Shown one piece after another: positions 21,701 through 32,099 of a stretch of 64,000 bases of DNA. How positions within the stretch are numbered: the first letter of the stretch is position 1; every line of letters starts with the position of its first letter. The translations under genes were made by a program, and so were the position numbers. Source of the DNA: Lepidostoma basale (Eukaryota > Arthropoda > Insecta > Trichoptera > Lepidostomatidae); assembly GCA_022606425.2 (NCBI GenBank), contig JAHDVF020000933.1, positions 415,884 through 479,883 of the forward strand. Reading direction: 5' to 3'. Below the pieces are notes generated by a model. The model ran no database searches. It was not told the DNA's origin and saw nothing but the letters and a program-made list of their open reading frames with translations.

Positions 21701-21895
21701 AAATTAATATTGGTGAATATCGTATTTGTTAATCATATGTTTTGTGTTCGGAGAACTTTTGTTGTCGAATAAATGGCAAACTTTCGTTATATGCAACTAT
21801 ATATTTTATTATTTGACTGTACTCACAGGAAATTATATATATTCTTCTTTATATGTATATCAAGCTAGAAAATTATTAACTTATTTTTATTTTGA

Positions 21896-22249
21896 CTTCA
21901 CACATCGGAGCTTGAAGATGTTGATGATGAAGAGACCTCTACAAGACTCATGCGTGCCGTTATTGCCAATATTCCGAGTAATCGTAAACCGGGGTACAGT
22001 TATTTGATATCTTCCGGTGCGCGTTTCGGATCGCGCTCTGCCTCCATCTTCGGAGGATCATCGCTCCTGGCAGGACGGCGGTCATTTCAGGTCATCGCCA
22101 GGACTAACCGTTACTTGCTGACAGAATATTGTGACACGATCTCACAAGGCGCAGTGGACTTTTGGGACATTGAAATATTTATTGAACGATTAGACTTTGG
22201 AATTCACTTCTTCTTCTTCGATGGCCCTACAACCCATATCGAGCCTTAA
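21896..22249 (+). CDS. possible unidentified exon or gene fragment
   Basis: An open frame from HTSELEDVDDEETSTRLM through AVIANIPSNRKPGYSYLISS to SIFGGSSLLAGRRSF and beyond. It is more GC-rich and less repetitive than its surroundings, with a CAG|GT at about 22089 that could be a weak donor. After about 22200 it runs into a LINE-F fragment, so any real coding part ends earlier. I do not recognise the protein. It could be a host exon, an unknown TE, or chance. Confidence 0.3.
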   Translation, partial: LHTSELEDVDDEETSTRLMRAVIANIPSNRKPGYSYLISSGARFGSRSASIFGGSSLLAGRRSFQVIARTNRYLLTEYCDTISQGAVDFWDIEIFIERLDFGIHFFFFDGPTTHIEP

Positions 22250-22378
22250 CCTCCAGTATTCTTCGCCTCCAACTCCTCCTGTCCTCCGCTTCGACCCTCC
22301 AATCTGACACTCTTAACAATCTTGCTCCGTCTCTCCCAACTTCATCCTCCCATCGCAGCCTTGGTCGTCCAATTGGAA
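22205..22378 (-). pseudogene. LINE-F 3' end
   Basis: The plus strand starts cttcttcttcgatggcccta and follows the 17385 copy for about 170 bp. Confidence 0.65.
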
Positions 22379-22429
22379 TTCACACAACTCTAAATGAATT
22401 TCATGGAATAGGGTGTTTTTTTTAAAGTT

Positions 22430-22830
22430 CGGTTTAAACTATCAACATTGTTTCTACAGACTGTCAATTTGACAGTTGACAGTTGATTTGTAATTAGTAC
22501 GTTTTGCCAAAAATAGACGACTGACGTCAGAACAGCGCTTGCAAATTGTGAAAAATTATTTTGAAAATCATGGTTCGGTTCGTCAAACTTATCGTGCACT
22601 ACGTCCATTTTACGGTCGACATAATCGTCCATCCGAGCAAGTTATTTGGAAGACCATGGATCGTTTCGCACCACGTACACTCTAGTGGATAATACGCATC
22701 CACAAAGACGACAATTGTGGAAAATTGGACTTCACGATTGCGCTTCGTTCGAGCTAGCCGTGGCGCTCATATGCCCGAAATCATATTTAAACAATAAAGG
22801 CATAAAATTACATATTAAATAAAGCCAATA
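22430..22830 (+). pseudogene. internally deleted Tc/mariner-like transposon remnant
   Basis: Reads RLTSEQRLQIVKNYFENHGS, then RQTYRALRPFYGRHNRP and IWKTMDRFA, an N-terminal helix-turn-helix of an IS630-Tc1-like transposase (DUF4817-like). After stops it jumps to RASRGAHMPEIIFK-stop, which looks like the C-terminus of the same protein class. The whole DDE catalytic core between them is gone. Clear TIRs were not found. Confidence 0.6.
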
Positions 22831-23051
22831 TCATAGACATTAACAACCCTTTACTTCTACATTATTAACTAATCCAGCTGACAACATGTGCACCATCTAA
22901 AAGTAACATTATGTGTTTTATATTATATTGTTTTTGTTAATTTATTTTATATAATTGTTTTTATATTATTTGTTTTAGATTTATTTTGTGGATGTTGGGC
23001 GATCGAAGTGTGCGCGGGAGATGCCTATTGGTGGCGATGAGGTTCGCAATC

Positions 23052-23185
23052 CATCACACCGCGTCTCCCGAGGGGCGAAAAGAAAAGGATGGAGTGCCGC
23101 ATCGTTTAAAGTGTGGCAGTCCATTCATTCTGCCTACCCTTTCGGGGAGACGGCGTAATGGTTAGTTAGTTAGTAAGTTTTATTA
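23052..23185. repeat. foldback element made of inverted LINE-A 3' ends
   Basis: Left arm ccatcacaccgcgtctcccg ... gagtgccgcat resembles the complement of the LINE-A 3' end. Right arm gtgtggcagtccattcattc ... gacggcgtaatgg is the LINE-A 3' end itself. The arms are about 53 bp with a roughly 8-nt loop. A second copy is at 32262-32372. Confidence 0.7.
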
Positions 23186-23324
23186 ACTAATTTTAACACT
23201 GTTATAACGATTTGTTTGTAATAACTGATGAGGCCAACATTGGTTGGCAAAACTGCTGTCGCGACAATTTCATAGATTTTAAATAAATAAATTGTGATTT
23301 TGTGATATTAAAATTAAACATTCA

Positions 23325-23565
23325 TACATCGTGTAATCGTATTGCTTCCTCGAAATTCATACATCGTGACATGCACGCGCGTCGATTTATCCGTTTCCTC
23401 AAGTGGCCGACAATCAATATTTGATTCATTTAATTGTGCCATGTTTTCTTCGGTCTTTCTCTATTTCTATTTTCATTTATATGGTTAACATGTACTTTTT
23501 TTACCATTCATTCTTCATTCATTCTTTCCATGTGTCCAAACCACCTTAATGATCCTTTCATTAAC
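23325..23565 (-). pseudogene. LINE-A fragment
   Basis: Complement of the CMNFEEA, GRPRKTWHN and RWFGHMERMNEE region with small deletions. The tail is missing. Confidence 0.72.
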
Positions 23566-23726
23566 AAACAAACAAACAAACAAACCGTCACGCAGAGAGA
23601 ATGGACCGCCACACTACTCTATCCTGGCACACCTCTCTAGCATTTATACAGCGAGTCATAGTTGATTATTCCGACTTCTAACATGACCAACCTTTAAAAT
23701 TTGATTAATTTGGTTATGCCATGTTT
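23566..23726 (-). pseudogene. LINE-A 3' end, (GTTT)n-tailed
   Basis: The plus strand starts aacaaacaaacaaacaaaca then ccgtcacgcagagagaatgg. It adjoins the previous fragment. Confidence 0.75.
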
Positions 23727-23885
23727 AAATTGAATAATATTTGTTATAACAAAAGCATAAACGTTCCAAAATAAATCTTTAAAACATCTGTCAGATCATG
23801 TAAACAATTTTATAATATTTTTTTAAATGTATCTTTACTGAAAAAGGACTGTTTGTCCGAAACAGGTGTTGTATATACTCAGCAA
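23727..23885 (+). repeat. repeat family M copy
   Basis: Nearly the same as 8500-8650, including aacgttccaaaataaatctt and ctgtcagatcatgtaaacaa. The hammerhead-like stem-loop at 23838-23868 has lost its core (ctgaaaaa). Confidence 0.75.
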
Positions 23886-23899
23886 AAGAAGAGAAAAAA

Positions 23900-24203
<304 letters not shown>

Positions 24204-27100
24204 AGTCAGCCACCCCCAATAGTCTGCCATGTTTCACAAATCATGTTGTAATAAGAAACCCGTTGAAAAATACATATTTTGGAAGATACCCAGTGGTTAG
24301 CCGTCTAATTAAGCTTTTTTTTTTAATTCGAGAGACGCCTGGTATTAAAATTCGAAACTAATTCCTTCTTACATTCAGTTGAGGCCGAGCGCTCGATGCG
24401 AAAACAGCCATTTTGATTATTTTGATGAGTGTGTTGAGTGTTCGAAAATAAGGTTTTTTAAAGCTGCCTGAAGAATCTGCTATTCACCTAAGGTTTGTCT
24501 TACTTCAGAATACTTTTTTTTTGGAATATTTAGTGTATAAACTGATATTTAATTAATTTTACACGTTTTTTTGAGGTGGCTGACTTCAGGAGTCATATTT
24601 ATCAAACTTCTCCTATTGTCAGCCATATGGCCGACAATAGGATTTTTCTAGTAAGAGTTTAAAAAAAAAAGTTTTTTGTTGAATTAGAGAGTTTGTGGCA
24701 TTCTGCATACGAAATAATCAACAAAAGTGTAAAAATATGCTTGGATCCTATGGTCAGCCGCCTTAAAAGTAAAATATTTGTCGGTGGCTGAGAATAGGAT
24801 TTTTCGACTCCATATGTCAGCCACCTTATACAACGTACATTTTTATATTGTAGAGCTCATTTTTAGTATCGTGAAGAAAATTAGGAAAAATACAAATATA
24901 TGTATAATAATATCTAGTATTTTTTATGCAGAATGGAACCAAAGAAGCGTTTGTAACGCCAATATGACGAGAATGCAGAATCAACTACCTTAGAGGCCAT
25001 CCGCGAAAATAAACTTGGCATTCGAGAGGGAGGCAAGTCGAACATTTGGAGTACCCAGAGGAACCCTGTAAGATCGTCTTCACGGTCATGTTGCAGAGGG
25101 ACATCAACGTATGGGGCCTGATACGAATGGTGTATTAATCTGACGAAATGTGGTTTCCTTCGTAAGAAAGAAGACGTTTTTAGATACTGTTCAAAACATG
25201 ATAAAAAATTCAGTAAGGAAACATCCATTCAAAAACGGTCGGCCCGGTAAAAAGTGGTACGCAGGATTTATTAAAAGAAATCCATCCTTGGTTCATCGTG
25301 CACCAGAAGGAATCACGAAGGGGCGGGCGACGGTTACAGAAGAATACATTAGAAAGTGGTTTAGAGAACTGGAAGACTATTTGAAAAAATCTGGAAATGA
25401 GGATGTTTTACCTGACCCTGACAGAATTTTTAACAGAGACGAAACATCATTCAGCATGTGCCCCAAATCTGGCAAAGTTATAGCTCCAAAAGGTTGGAAG
25501 AATGTATTAGAGGTACAGTTGGGATGTGAGAAGGAAACTATTACAGTTCTTTTAGTTTTTTCGGCAAGTGGGAAAACATCATATCCATTAGTGGTATTCC
25601 CTTACAAACGCCCCCCCCCCCCCCCAAAGAAGTAGTTAATAGCATGCCAAAGAAGTGGTGTTTAGGGTTGTCGGATAGTGGATGGATGAGGAGCGACGTT
25701 TTTTTATATATGTGGTAAATGATTTTAACAACTGGCTCATAGAAATGAACATTACAAAACCTATAATTTTATTTGTAGATGGACATCGGTCACATTTAAC
25801 GATGGATCTGAGTGATTTTTGTTCTGAAAACGGAATTATTTCATATGCACTTCCCCCAAACACCACTCATCGAATGCAGCCCGCCGATGAAAGTGTTTTT
25901 AAACATTTAAAATGAGAATGGAAGAAAACTGACAGATTTTGGCATATGGAATCAGACAACGCATACAAGGTTCTTACGAAATCAGCGTTTTGTCCTCTTC
26001 GAAAAAAAGTTTTGGAAATTCCTAATTTTCCTGAAACTATTAAAAAAGGTTTCAGGAAGTGCGGACTATTTCCATTGAATCCAGACGCCGTAGATTATTC
26101 AAAATGTCTTCAACATGCTCTAGAAAATTTAGAATTCAATCGCAAACCGATTGAAATCCTTTCTGTGTCTCACTCTGAAACAAAATACAAACACGCCGAA
26201 GAGGTTGTGTCCTTAGCAAAACAGTTACAGCAATATTGCCAGAGATTGTGACGTCATATTTTTCTGGTCATCTTTTTCTGGTCATCTTTTCTGTCCTTCT
26301 TCACTCCCAGTCCTTCCACTTCCAAACAGAAACTATATCTTCGAGCGCATGGAAGTCTTTTATGTCCAGCAAAGAAGAAGAGAAAAAGAAAAAAAAAATG
26401 AAGATGTAAAAAGTAGAAAAAAAGCCCGCCAACAAGCAAAAGAAAAGAAAAAGAAGAATACAACTAAAAGAAGATCACTACCTCAAACGATCGATAAAGA
26501 AAATGAAATCCAAAATCAAACAAAAAAAACTAAAACTACCGGTGAAAAGAAACATTTAAGCCCTAAAAACGATAAAGATTCTGAATGCTCTTACTGCAAG
26601 AGAAATTTCTCACAAGATAAATTTGGAGAAGAATGGATACAGTGCATGATTTGTATTGGTTGGTATCACGTTGAATGTGCTGGAGCTGAAAAAGATGTAT
26701 TCATTTGTGATTTTTGTTCCTTGCATCTTTAAAAAAATGAATTTATAATATACTCCTTTTTTCCTTTTGTAATAAAATACACTTTCTGTATAAAAATTAA
26801 TATAACAACCATGTACCAAATAGAGCACTTGTTGAAAGCAAGTGGCTGGTTACTGGGGCTGTGGTGGCTGGAATTAGGAACTGGGTGGCTGACCATAGGG
26901 GAATTGTGTCTTTTGAAATAAAAGTATTTTTATTTTTAATCCGGCGCAAGATATTTTGATAACGAATTTACAATTTCATAGATCATTAATTTAGTTTTGC
27001 GTATAAAAAAAACTGTATTATAAAATGTATGATGATATAATTATAAATTGAATTAAGTTTAATATTTTTCTTAAGTGGCTGAACACTGGGGCTTTCACCC
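24204..27100 (+). mobile_element. pogo-like DNA transposon, about 2.9 kb
   Basis: A transposase-bearing unit flanked on both sides by TA repeats, TA being the target of this superfamily. The outer 26 bp of the left end and the complement of the right end align as imperfect TIRs, with ccccaatagtctgcca (left) against ccccagtgttcagcca (right complement). The subterminal regions hold at least eight copies of a GTGGCTGA-like motif in both orientations: 24205, 24575, 24619, 24752, 24780, 24816, 26842, 26863, 26884 and 27074. The transposase gene lies between them, with AATAAA at 26771. Confidence 0.82.
24933..26732 (+). pseudogene. pogo-like transposase with C-terminal PHD finger (broken)
   Basis: The domain order is that of pogo/Tigger transposases. 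First a pipsqueak-type HTH (LEAIRENKLGIREG, then FGVPRGTLQDRLHG in another frame). Then a CENP-B-type block (GRPGKKWYAGFIKRNP). Then the DDE/D domain: NRDETSFSMCP (first Asp at 25438), LFVDGHRSHLT (second at 25778), ALPPNTTHRMQPADESVF (third at 25886). This gives DD35D spacing with all three acidic residues kept. A Lys-rich stretch and a PHD-type zinc finger follow (CSYCKRN ... WIQCMIC ... WYHVECAG ... CDFC, 26585-26720). Lesions: TAA at 24954 (codon 8), stops and shifts near 25050-25145, a frameshift at a C15 run (25611-25625), one at a T7 run near 25698, a stop at 25914 and a break at 26249. It is inactive as read, though the homopolymer shifts may be sequencing errors. Confidence 0.85.
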
Positions 27101-27104
27101 TATA

Positions 27105-27136
<32 letters not shown>
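27101..27136. repeat. (TA)n then poly(T), right flank of pogo-like element
   Basis: The TA run at 27101-27120 is the other side of the microsatellite in which the transposon sits, followed by 17 T. Confidence 0.9.
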
Positions 27137-27439
27137 ACAAGTTCCGTAAGTCCACTAGGTTTAAGGTCCGAGTGGAGGATCACATCCTTCAGTACCAAAA
27201 GTAGGCCCTATCGGAAGCTCTGAGCGTGACGCTGTGACGGGAATAAATATATCTCATTACGCTTTACCCATCGATAAACGTTTCATAGCCGTGCCGAGGT
27301 ACGCTCGTATTCCACACGTACCTTTCTCTGTCCCATGGCTCGCATCTCTAGGATTTATTCACGGACTGAAACGTGAATAATATGAACCCATGCAGCGTCC
27401 AAAAAGGTTCTCTAAGGTATTTCAATATTAGAAACAAAT

Positions 27440-27655
27440 ACTATAACAGCAAACAAATAAACTCCAGTCTGCATTCAATGCAGCAGCAAGACTGATAAGG
27501 GGTATGTCAAAGAGTTGTCACATAACACAGCATCTTAAGGAGCTCCACTGGCTGAAATGTCCAGAAAGGATACAATACAAGCTCTGCTGGACGGTCTATA
27601 AGGCGTTGCATGGAATGGCACCAGCTTATATATCTGAACTCTGCATCAATGAGAA
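27440..27655 (+). pseudogene. L2/CR1-like LINE, left part
   Basis: Reads LQSAFNAAARLIRGMSKSCH, then LKELHWLKCPERIQYKL and YKALHGMAPAYISELC. This is the C-terminal RT-downstream block typical of CR1/L2-type LINEs. Interrupted by a MITE at 27664. Confidence 0.8.
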
Positions 27656-27663
27656 CCTGAATG

Positions 27664-27912
27664 CAGTCGCGGTACTCCCATAGAAGCCCAGAAACCCGGC
27701 TTGCCTAAGAAATATTGAATCAAAACCCCCAAATTTAAGAAATCGTGCCCCCGTATAAAGAAACAACCCACTAAATCTACTTCCTTCAATGTTCCCATCA
27801 GACGTAAAAGGAATAGGCACAAGAGCTGAACCTCTGTAAGCCAGAAGAGGTTTTGATTCAAAATTTCTTACGCAAGCCGGGCTTTTGGGCGTGTATGGGA
27901 GTACCGCCACTG
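27664..27912. mobile_element. hAT-type MITE with perfect 8-bp target duplication
   Basis: 249 bp between two CCTGAATG copies (27656-27663 and 27913-27920). The ends are inverted repeats starting CAGTSGCGGTACTCCCATA and extending about 40 bp (left cagtcgcggtactcccatag, right complement cagtggcggtactcccatac). An 8-bp duplication and a CAG-type terminus define hAT. No transposase. A truncated copy lies at 44221-44332. Confidence 0.9.
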
Positions 27913-28145
27913 CCTGAATGCTATACAGTCTACCATACACTGCGATCAGCTAAGTCTTCTGCGATCGGTAGATTGACTGTGCCAAAACGCTGTCCAAGCA
28001 CAAATTCACAATAGCCGGCCCTTCAGCCTGGAACAATCTTCCAGCAGACCTTAAATGCATTGAGAATCAATCAGAGTTTAGATCGAGACTCAAAACGCAC
28101 CTTTTCAAATTATCATTTCCTGACAGGAAGGGCGGATCGACTTCG
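27913..28145 (+). pseudogene. L2/CR1-like LINE, right part
   Basis: Resumes after the MITE and reads FTIAGPSAWNNLPADLKCIE and FRSRLKTHLFKLSF, the last conserved block of CR1/L2-type ORFs, then a stop. Confidence 0.8.
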
Positions 28146-28164
28146 TCAGGTCTGCATGAATAAT

Positions 28165-29008
28165 TATTAATGTTGGACCTTCGGTAATATCATAAACAAA
28201 TAAGGATATAATACATTATAACATGTAGAATTATTAACCACCCTACGTATTTGAACATACGTGATACGTTCACTGTGACTACCATTCTGCGCTATCCCGT
28301 ATCACGTACGCGCTTGAGAAAAAGTAATGTACCTAAAATGTACAAACTGTTAACAACACTAGAGTACAAGTCTTCATAAATATGATAGTTTTACAAGGGG
28401 CAGGCGATGTGTGCGGCCGAATATTTGAAGTTTCGTCATTTAAAAAAATAAAATTAATATATAATTAAATTTCATTAATAAAAAACCTTTTTTTTTTGCA
28501 CGATCTCGGAAAATTACTCAAAGGTAGGGCGGTTAAAGTTGCATCTTCGACTATATCATAAACAAACAAAAGCATAATACATTAAAATGTGTAGAATTAT
28601 TAAAGTTGCATTTCGGCTATATCATAAACAAAAAGAAGCATAATAAATTAAAATGTGTATAATTATTAAAGTTGCATCTTTGGCTATATAAAATTATATT
28701 TGGCTAAATAAGGCATAAAAATAACTTAAAACGTATAGAATGGATGTTGCATATTCCGCTTAATCATGAACAAATAAAGATATAACGTGTAGAATTATTA
28801 ATGTTGCATCTTCGGCTATACCATGAACAAATAATGACAATACATTATAACGTGTAGAATTATTAATGTTGCATCTTCGGCTATACCATGAACAAATAAT
28901 GACAATACATTATAACGTGTGGAATTATTAATGTTGCATCTTCGGCTATACCATGAACAAATAATGACAATACATTATAACGTGTAGAATTATTAAAGTT
29001 GCATCTTC
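28165..29008. repeat. 65-bp tandem repeat
   Basis: The units (gttgcatcttcggctatacc, atgaacaaataatgacaata, cattataacgtgtagaatta) start at 28801, 28866, 28931 and 28996 with an exact 65-bp period and few differences. Diverged units lie at about 28540-28800, and an outlying one at 28165-28245. Confidence 0.88.
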
Positions 29009-29670
29009 GTAGTTGATTCAACGCAGAAAACACACCGCAGATAAAAACTCCAGCTGCTAGCTATCTGTTCGGCATTCGAACATACACCCTTCCTTTCCCC
29101 CTTTCCACTCTCTAGGATGCAATATAGGTTGACCACAATGCACGATAAAAACGATAAAAAAAAATACTGAATTAGCTATGCTTTTAACACATTTGATTAA
29201 AAATAACTTGCGATTACGCATTGCCTGCTGAAATATTAAAATGGCTTGTCAGTCCAGCATGGTTAAAAGATGAGCCTAAGAAGTGAAAAGTGCAAAATAG
29301 AAACTGACGAAAGGGCGCCGCTGCATCCAATAACAGTTTCAGATCAGTGGCGAGAAGAAGGGTTAAAAATATGGATAAAAGCAGTAAATTGAAAAATCAA
29401 TCGAAGAAGGGATGACGTAAAATATGCGACGATCGAATTGACCAATTCGGAAAATCGACGAGCATGCCTGTCACGCATGCGTGATGTATGGATTATTATT
29501 ATTATTTTGTTGAATAAGTTTTCATCTCATTTTAGATCAAGGCAAATCGATACAACTATTGAAAAAATATTTATAAGATACCTATTTAGTTGCTCTTATT
29601 AGGATATTCAAAAATTCACAATGGCTGCATCTAAAAGATATATCTCGAATTCCACCTCGTTACGTTATTT
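29009..29670. other. no gene seen
   Basis: Contains a short block gctgacgaaagggcgccgct-like at 29303, shared with 3210 and 33147, and a palindromic cacgcatgcgtg at 29473. No coding signal. Confidence 0.4.
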
Positions 29671-29712
29671 AATAATGCCTTTGACAGGCGAAACGTGTCA
29701 TTAACATAAAAT
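29665..29712 (+). ncRNA. degenerate hammerhead-like motif
   Basis: taataa then tgcctttgacaggcgaaacg and tgtc: the gcc/ggc stem II and GAAAC-N2-GUC side are present, but the CUGANGA box is lost. Confidence 0.3.
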
Positions 29713-30194
29713 ATAATGAAACTTCTAGAAAACAGATATTTTTATTCGTATTGATAATTTAATATGAGTCAGTAAAGATTTGATTATTAATTTGATTATT
29801 AAATTATAAAAGAACATGAAATTGGTGACGCAGATATATATAGATTTTTTGATAGATTTTTAATGCGCCTAAAATGGGATTTAAAATCAATTAATTAATT
29901 AAATTAATTTAGAAAGATGAAACTCTTTTAATCCGCAAAAACACATTATCGTGACCCTCTACTAATATTATAACACAAAAAGTCGGACGGGCTTGCCTTA
30001 CTGGTTGACTCTAGGCACGCCAGTGGTTGCGTGGTCACCCTACTTGAGAAGACAGCTGAATATCGGCACGCGCCAAAGACGAATAATTATATTCTGTTGT
30101 ATCTACTAAATGTGCACCCTACTGTTAAAATTCCTGGAGGGGTAAGCAGTTACCAAGCTAACGTTAACCTTTCCATCTTAAGCCTCTGATATTT
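29713..30194. other. no gene seen
   Basis: AT-rich with a GC-richer patch at 29985-30080 that has no supported frame. Confidence 0.4.
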
Positions 30195-30425
30195 ATTTAT
30201 ATAAGATGTGAATACAGTGCGAATGAAAGTGTTATGAACAAAATATTGAAAGGGTCATTTAGATGGTTTGGACACATGAAACTTGAAATAGAGGAAGAAC
30301 GAGGAAAACGTGGCACGATGAAATAAATTAAATATTGAATGTCGGCCACGTGAGGAGTCAGAGAAATCGACGGGCATGCATGACACGATATATAAATGGT
30401 CAGGAATCGAGAAAAGTACGCCAAT
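30195..30425 (+). pseudogene. LINE-A fragment
   Basis: CGANESVMNKILKGSFRWFGH-like region, an internal deletion, then the GRTRKTWHDEIN and ESEKSTGMHDT-frame blocks; ends abruptly. Confidence 0.75.
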
Positions 30426-30427
30426 GA

Positions 30428-30605
30428 TCATAACCAAATTACTAACCACCACGCCGTTTCCCCGAAGGGGTTGGCAGAGAGGATGGACTGCCACACTGTT
30501 CTACCTTGACATAACTCTCGCGCATCTTTTACATTCACACATCGTAGCACGCACGTTCGTCGATTGTTCCTACTTCGAGCATGGCCGCATTTAAGTAAGT
30601 GATTA
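30428..30605 (-). pseudogene. LINE-A 3' end
   Basis: The plus strand reads aaattactaaccaccacgcc then gtttccccgaaggggttggc, the complement of an intact hairpin end. Confidence 0.78.
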
Positions 30606-30758
30606 ATTTGATTGAAAGGATCATAAAGATAATTAAAATATTAAATGACGTGCCTACATGACATGATCTATGAATGTTGAGGAAGCGTGAGAATTATGCC
30701 AGGATAGAACAATGTGGCGATCCATCTTCTCTGCATACCCCTCCGGAGAAACTGCGTG

Positions 30759-30800
<42 letters not shown>
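30606..30800 (+). pseudogene. LINE-A 3' end with long (GTTA)n tail
   Basis: Ends acccctccggagaaactgcg then tgatagttagttagttagtt, with about eleven GTTA units. Confidence 0.82.
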
Positions 30801-30801
<1 letters not shown>

Positions 30802-30841
30802 ATCAAGGGGTTCCGAAAATAGATTTTTACAAGGTTTTGAA

Positions 30842-30899
30842 AGTGTTTTTGTTGTTGTTGTTCTGGTTGTTGTTGTTGTTGTTGGTGGTGGTGGTGTTG

Positions 30900-30931
<32 letters not shown>

Positions 30932-31275
30932 GGTGGTGGTGGTGGTGGTGTTGTTTTGTTGTTGTTGTTGTTGTAGTTGTTGTTGTTGTTGTTATAGTTG
31001 TTGTAGTTGTTGTTGTTGTTGTTGTTGTGGTTGTTGTTGTTGTTGTTGTTGTTGTTATTGTAGTTGTTGTTGTTGTAGTTGTTGTTGTTGATGTTGTTGT
31101 TGTAGTTGTTGTTATTGTTGTTGTTGTTGTTATTGTAGTTGTTGTTGTTGTAGTTGTTGTTGTTGTAGTTGTTGTTGTTGTTGTTGTAGTTGTTGTTGTT
31201 GTTGTTATTGTAGTTGTTGTTGTTGTTGTAGTTGTTGTAGTTGTTGTTGTTGTTGTTGTGGTTGTTGTTGTTGTT
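30842..31275. repeat. (TTG)n trinucleotide array
   Basis: About 430 bp of TTG with interspersed TGG, TTA and TAG units. The poly-Val and poly-Cys ORFs across it are artefacts. Confidence 0.97.
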
Positions 31276-31519
31276 TTAAAAGTATTTTATAGCTTGCCGC
31301 AAGTCATAAAGGACTCAAATATTCACAAATTTCCCAACCAATGTATAGTGTACGAGTATAGTATAGACGTCCTGTCACATTTTTTAGGATTATTTTTTTG
31401 TTGTTGTTAAATTTCTATTTTGTGTGTTTTATGCCTTCTCTGTATTAAAAACGTCGTATACTCGTTTTAAGAAAGATGCATTTTTTTTCAACTAAATAAA
31501 TTAAATAAAAAATATGTGA

Positions 31520-31660
31520 AAATACGTACGTTGCAGTGACCCTTCCGCCGGTTTGTCTCTGCATGCCCCCGCGGGCAGCGGCTCTTGGTGCGCGTGGTTC
31601 ACACCTGCCCATCATCTGCCCTGACCTCATCTCGCGGCACGCTCCCCAACTCCAGAAAAA
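31520..31660 (-). other. GC-rich island, possible exon
   Basis: A CpG-rich block in AT-rich surroundings. The reverse strand reads MGRCEPRAPRAAARGGMQR then QTGGRVTAT, followed at about 31530 by gtacgt, which could be a donor. The protein is not recognised; a first exon or a CpG-rich regulatory patch are equally possible. Confidence 0.25.
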
Positions 31661-32099
31661 GGGTCTTACAGGGTTGCCAACTGTAAAAACATATTCAAAT
31701 TAGGAATTTAACCGTTTCTCAATAGGAACATAGAGAGGATGAACCGCACTCTAGCATATTGAATAGCTTGTCTAGCATATTATTATATTTAAATAATGAA
31801 AGCGTCTGTTTAGTATATGTTGGTAGAGTTCGTTCATTTCAGGAAGATTGTTTGCAATAGTGAGACAGTGCGTTTACTAAAAAATTAGACAGCAAAAAAA
31901 ATTTTTTTTTTTTTTTTTCAAAAATTTACATCAAACATTTTTTTTAATTAAAATTCTTTCAGCTTCAATTGTAGCTGTCACAAAAAAAGAAGTCCATTAA
32001 AATTTTAACAACTTCAATTATTTTTTTGGAAATACAATAAAGGATGAGAGTAATATTCATAATGATACTACGCAATGTTAAAATATAAAGGAATTAATG

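Noticed and set aside
22208..22235. cttcttcttcgatggccc as a polypyrimidine tract or regulatory repeat
   Set aside because: It is the complement of the (GAA)n tail of a LINE-F end, as at 17391.
23225..23262. Perfect CTGATGA box with a 6-bp GCCAAC/GTTGGC stem
   Set aside because: The second box is AAAAC instead of GAAAC and the flanks do not pair, so it is not counted as a hammerhead-like motif, only as a possible dead relative.
28165..29008. CRISPR-like regularly spaced repeat
   Set aside because: Units are contiguous 65-bp tandem repeats without unique spacers, in a eukaryotic genome.
29465..29485. cacgcatgcgtgatgt as an NRF-1-like promoter site
   Set aside because: Single palindrome in AT-rich sequence with no CpG island, repeat or gene nearby.
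30837..31410. Poly-Val and poly-Cys ORFs
   Set aside because: Translation of the (TTG)n array.
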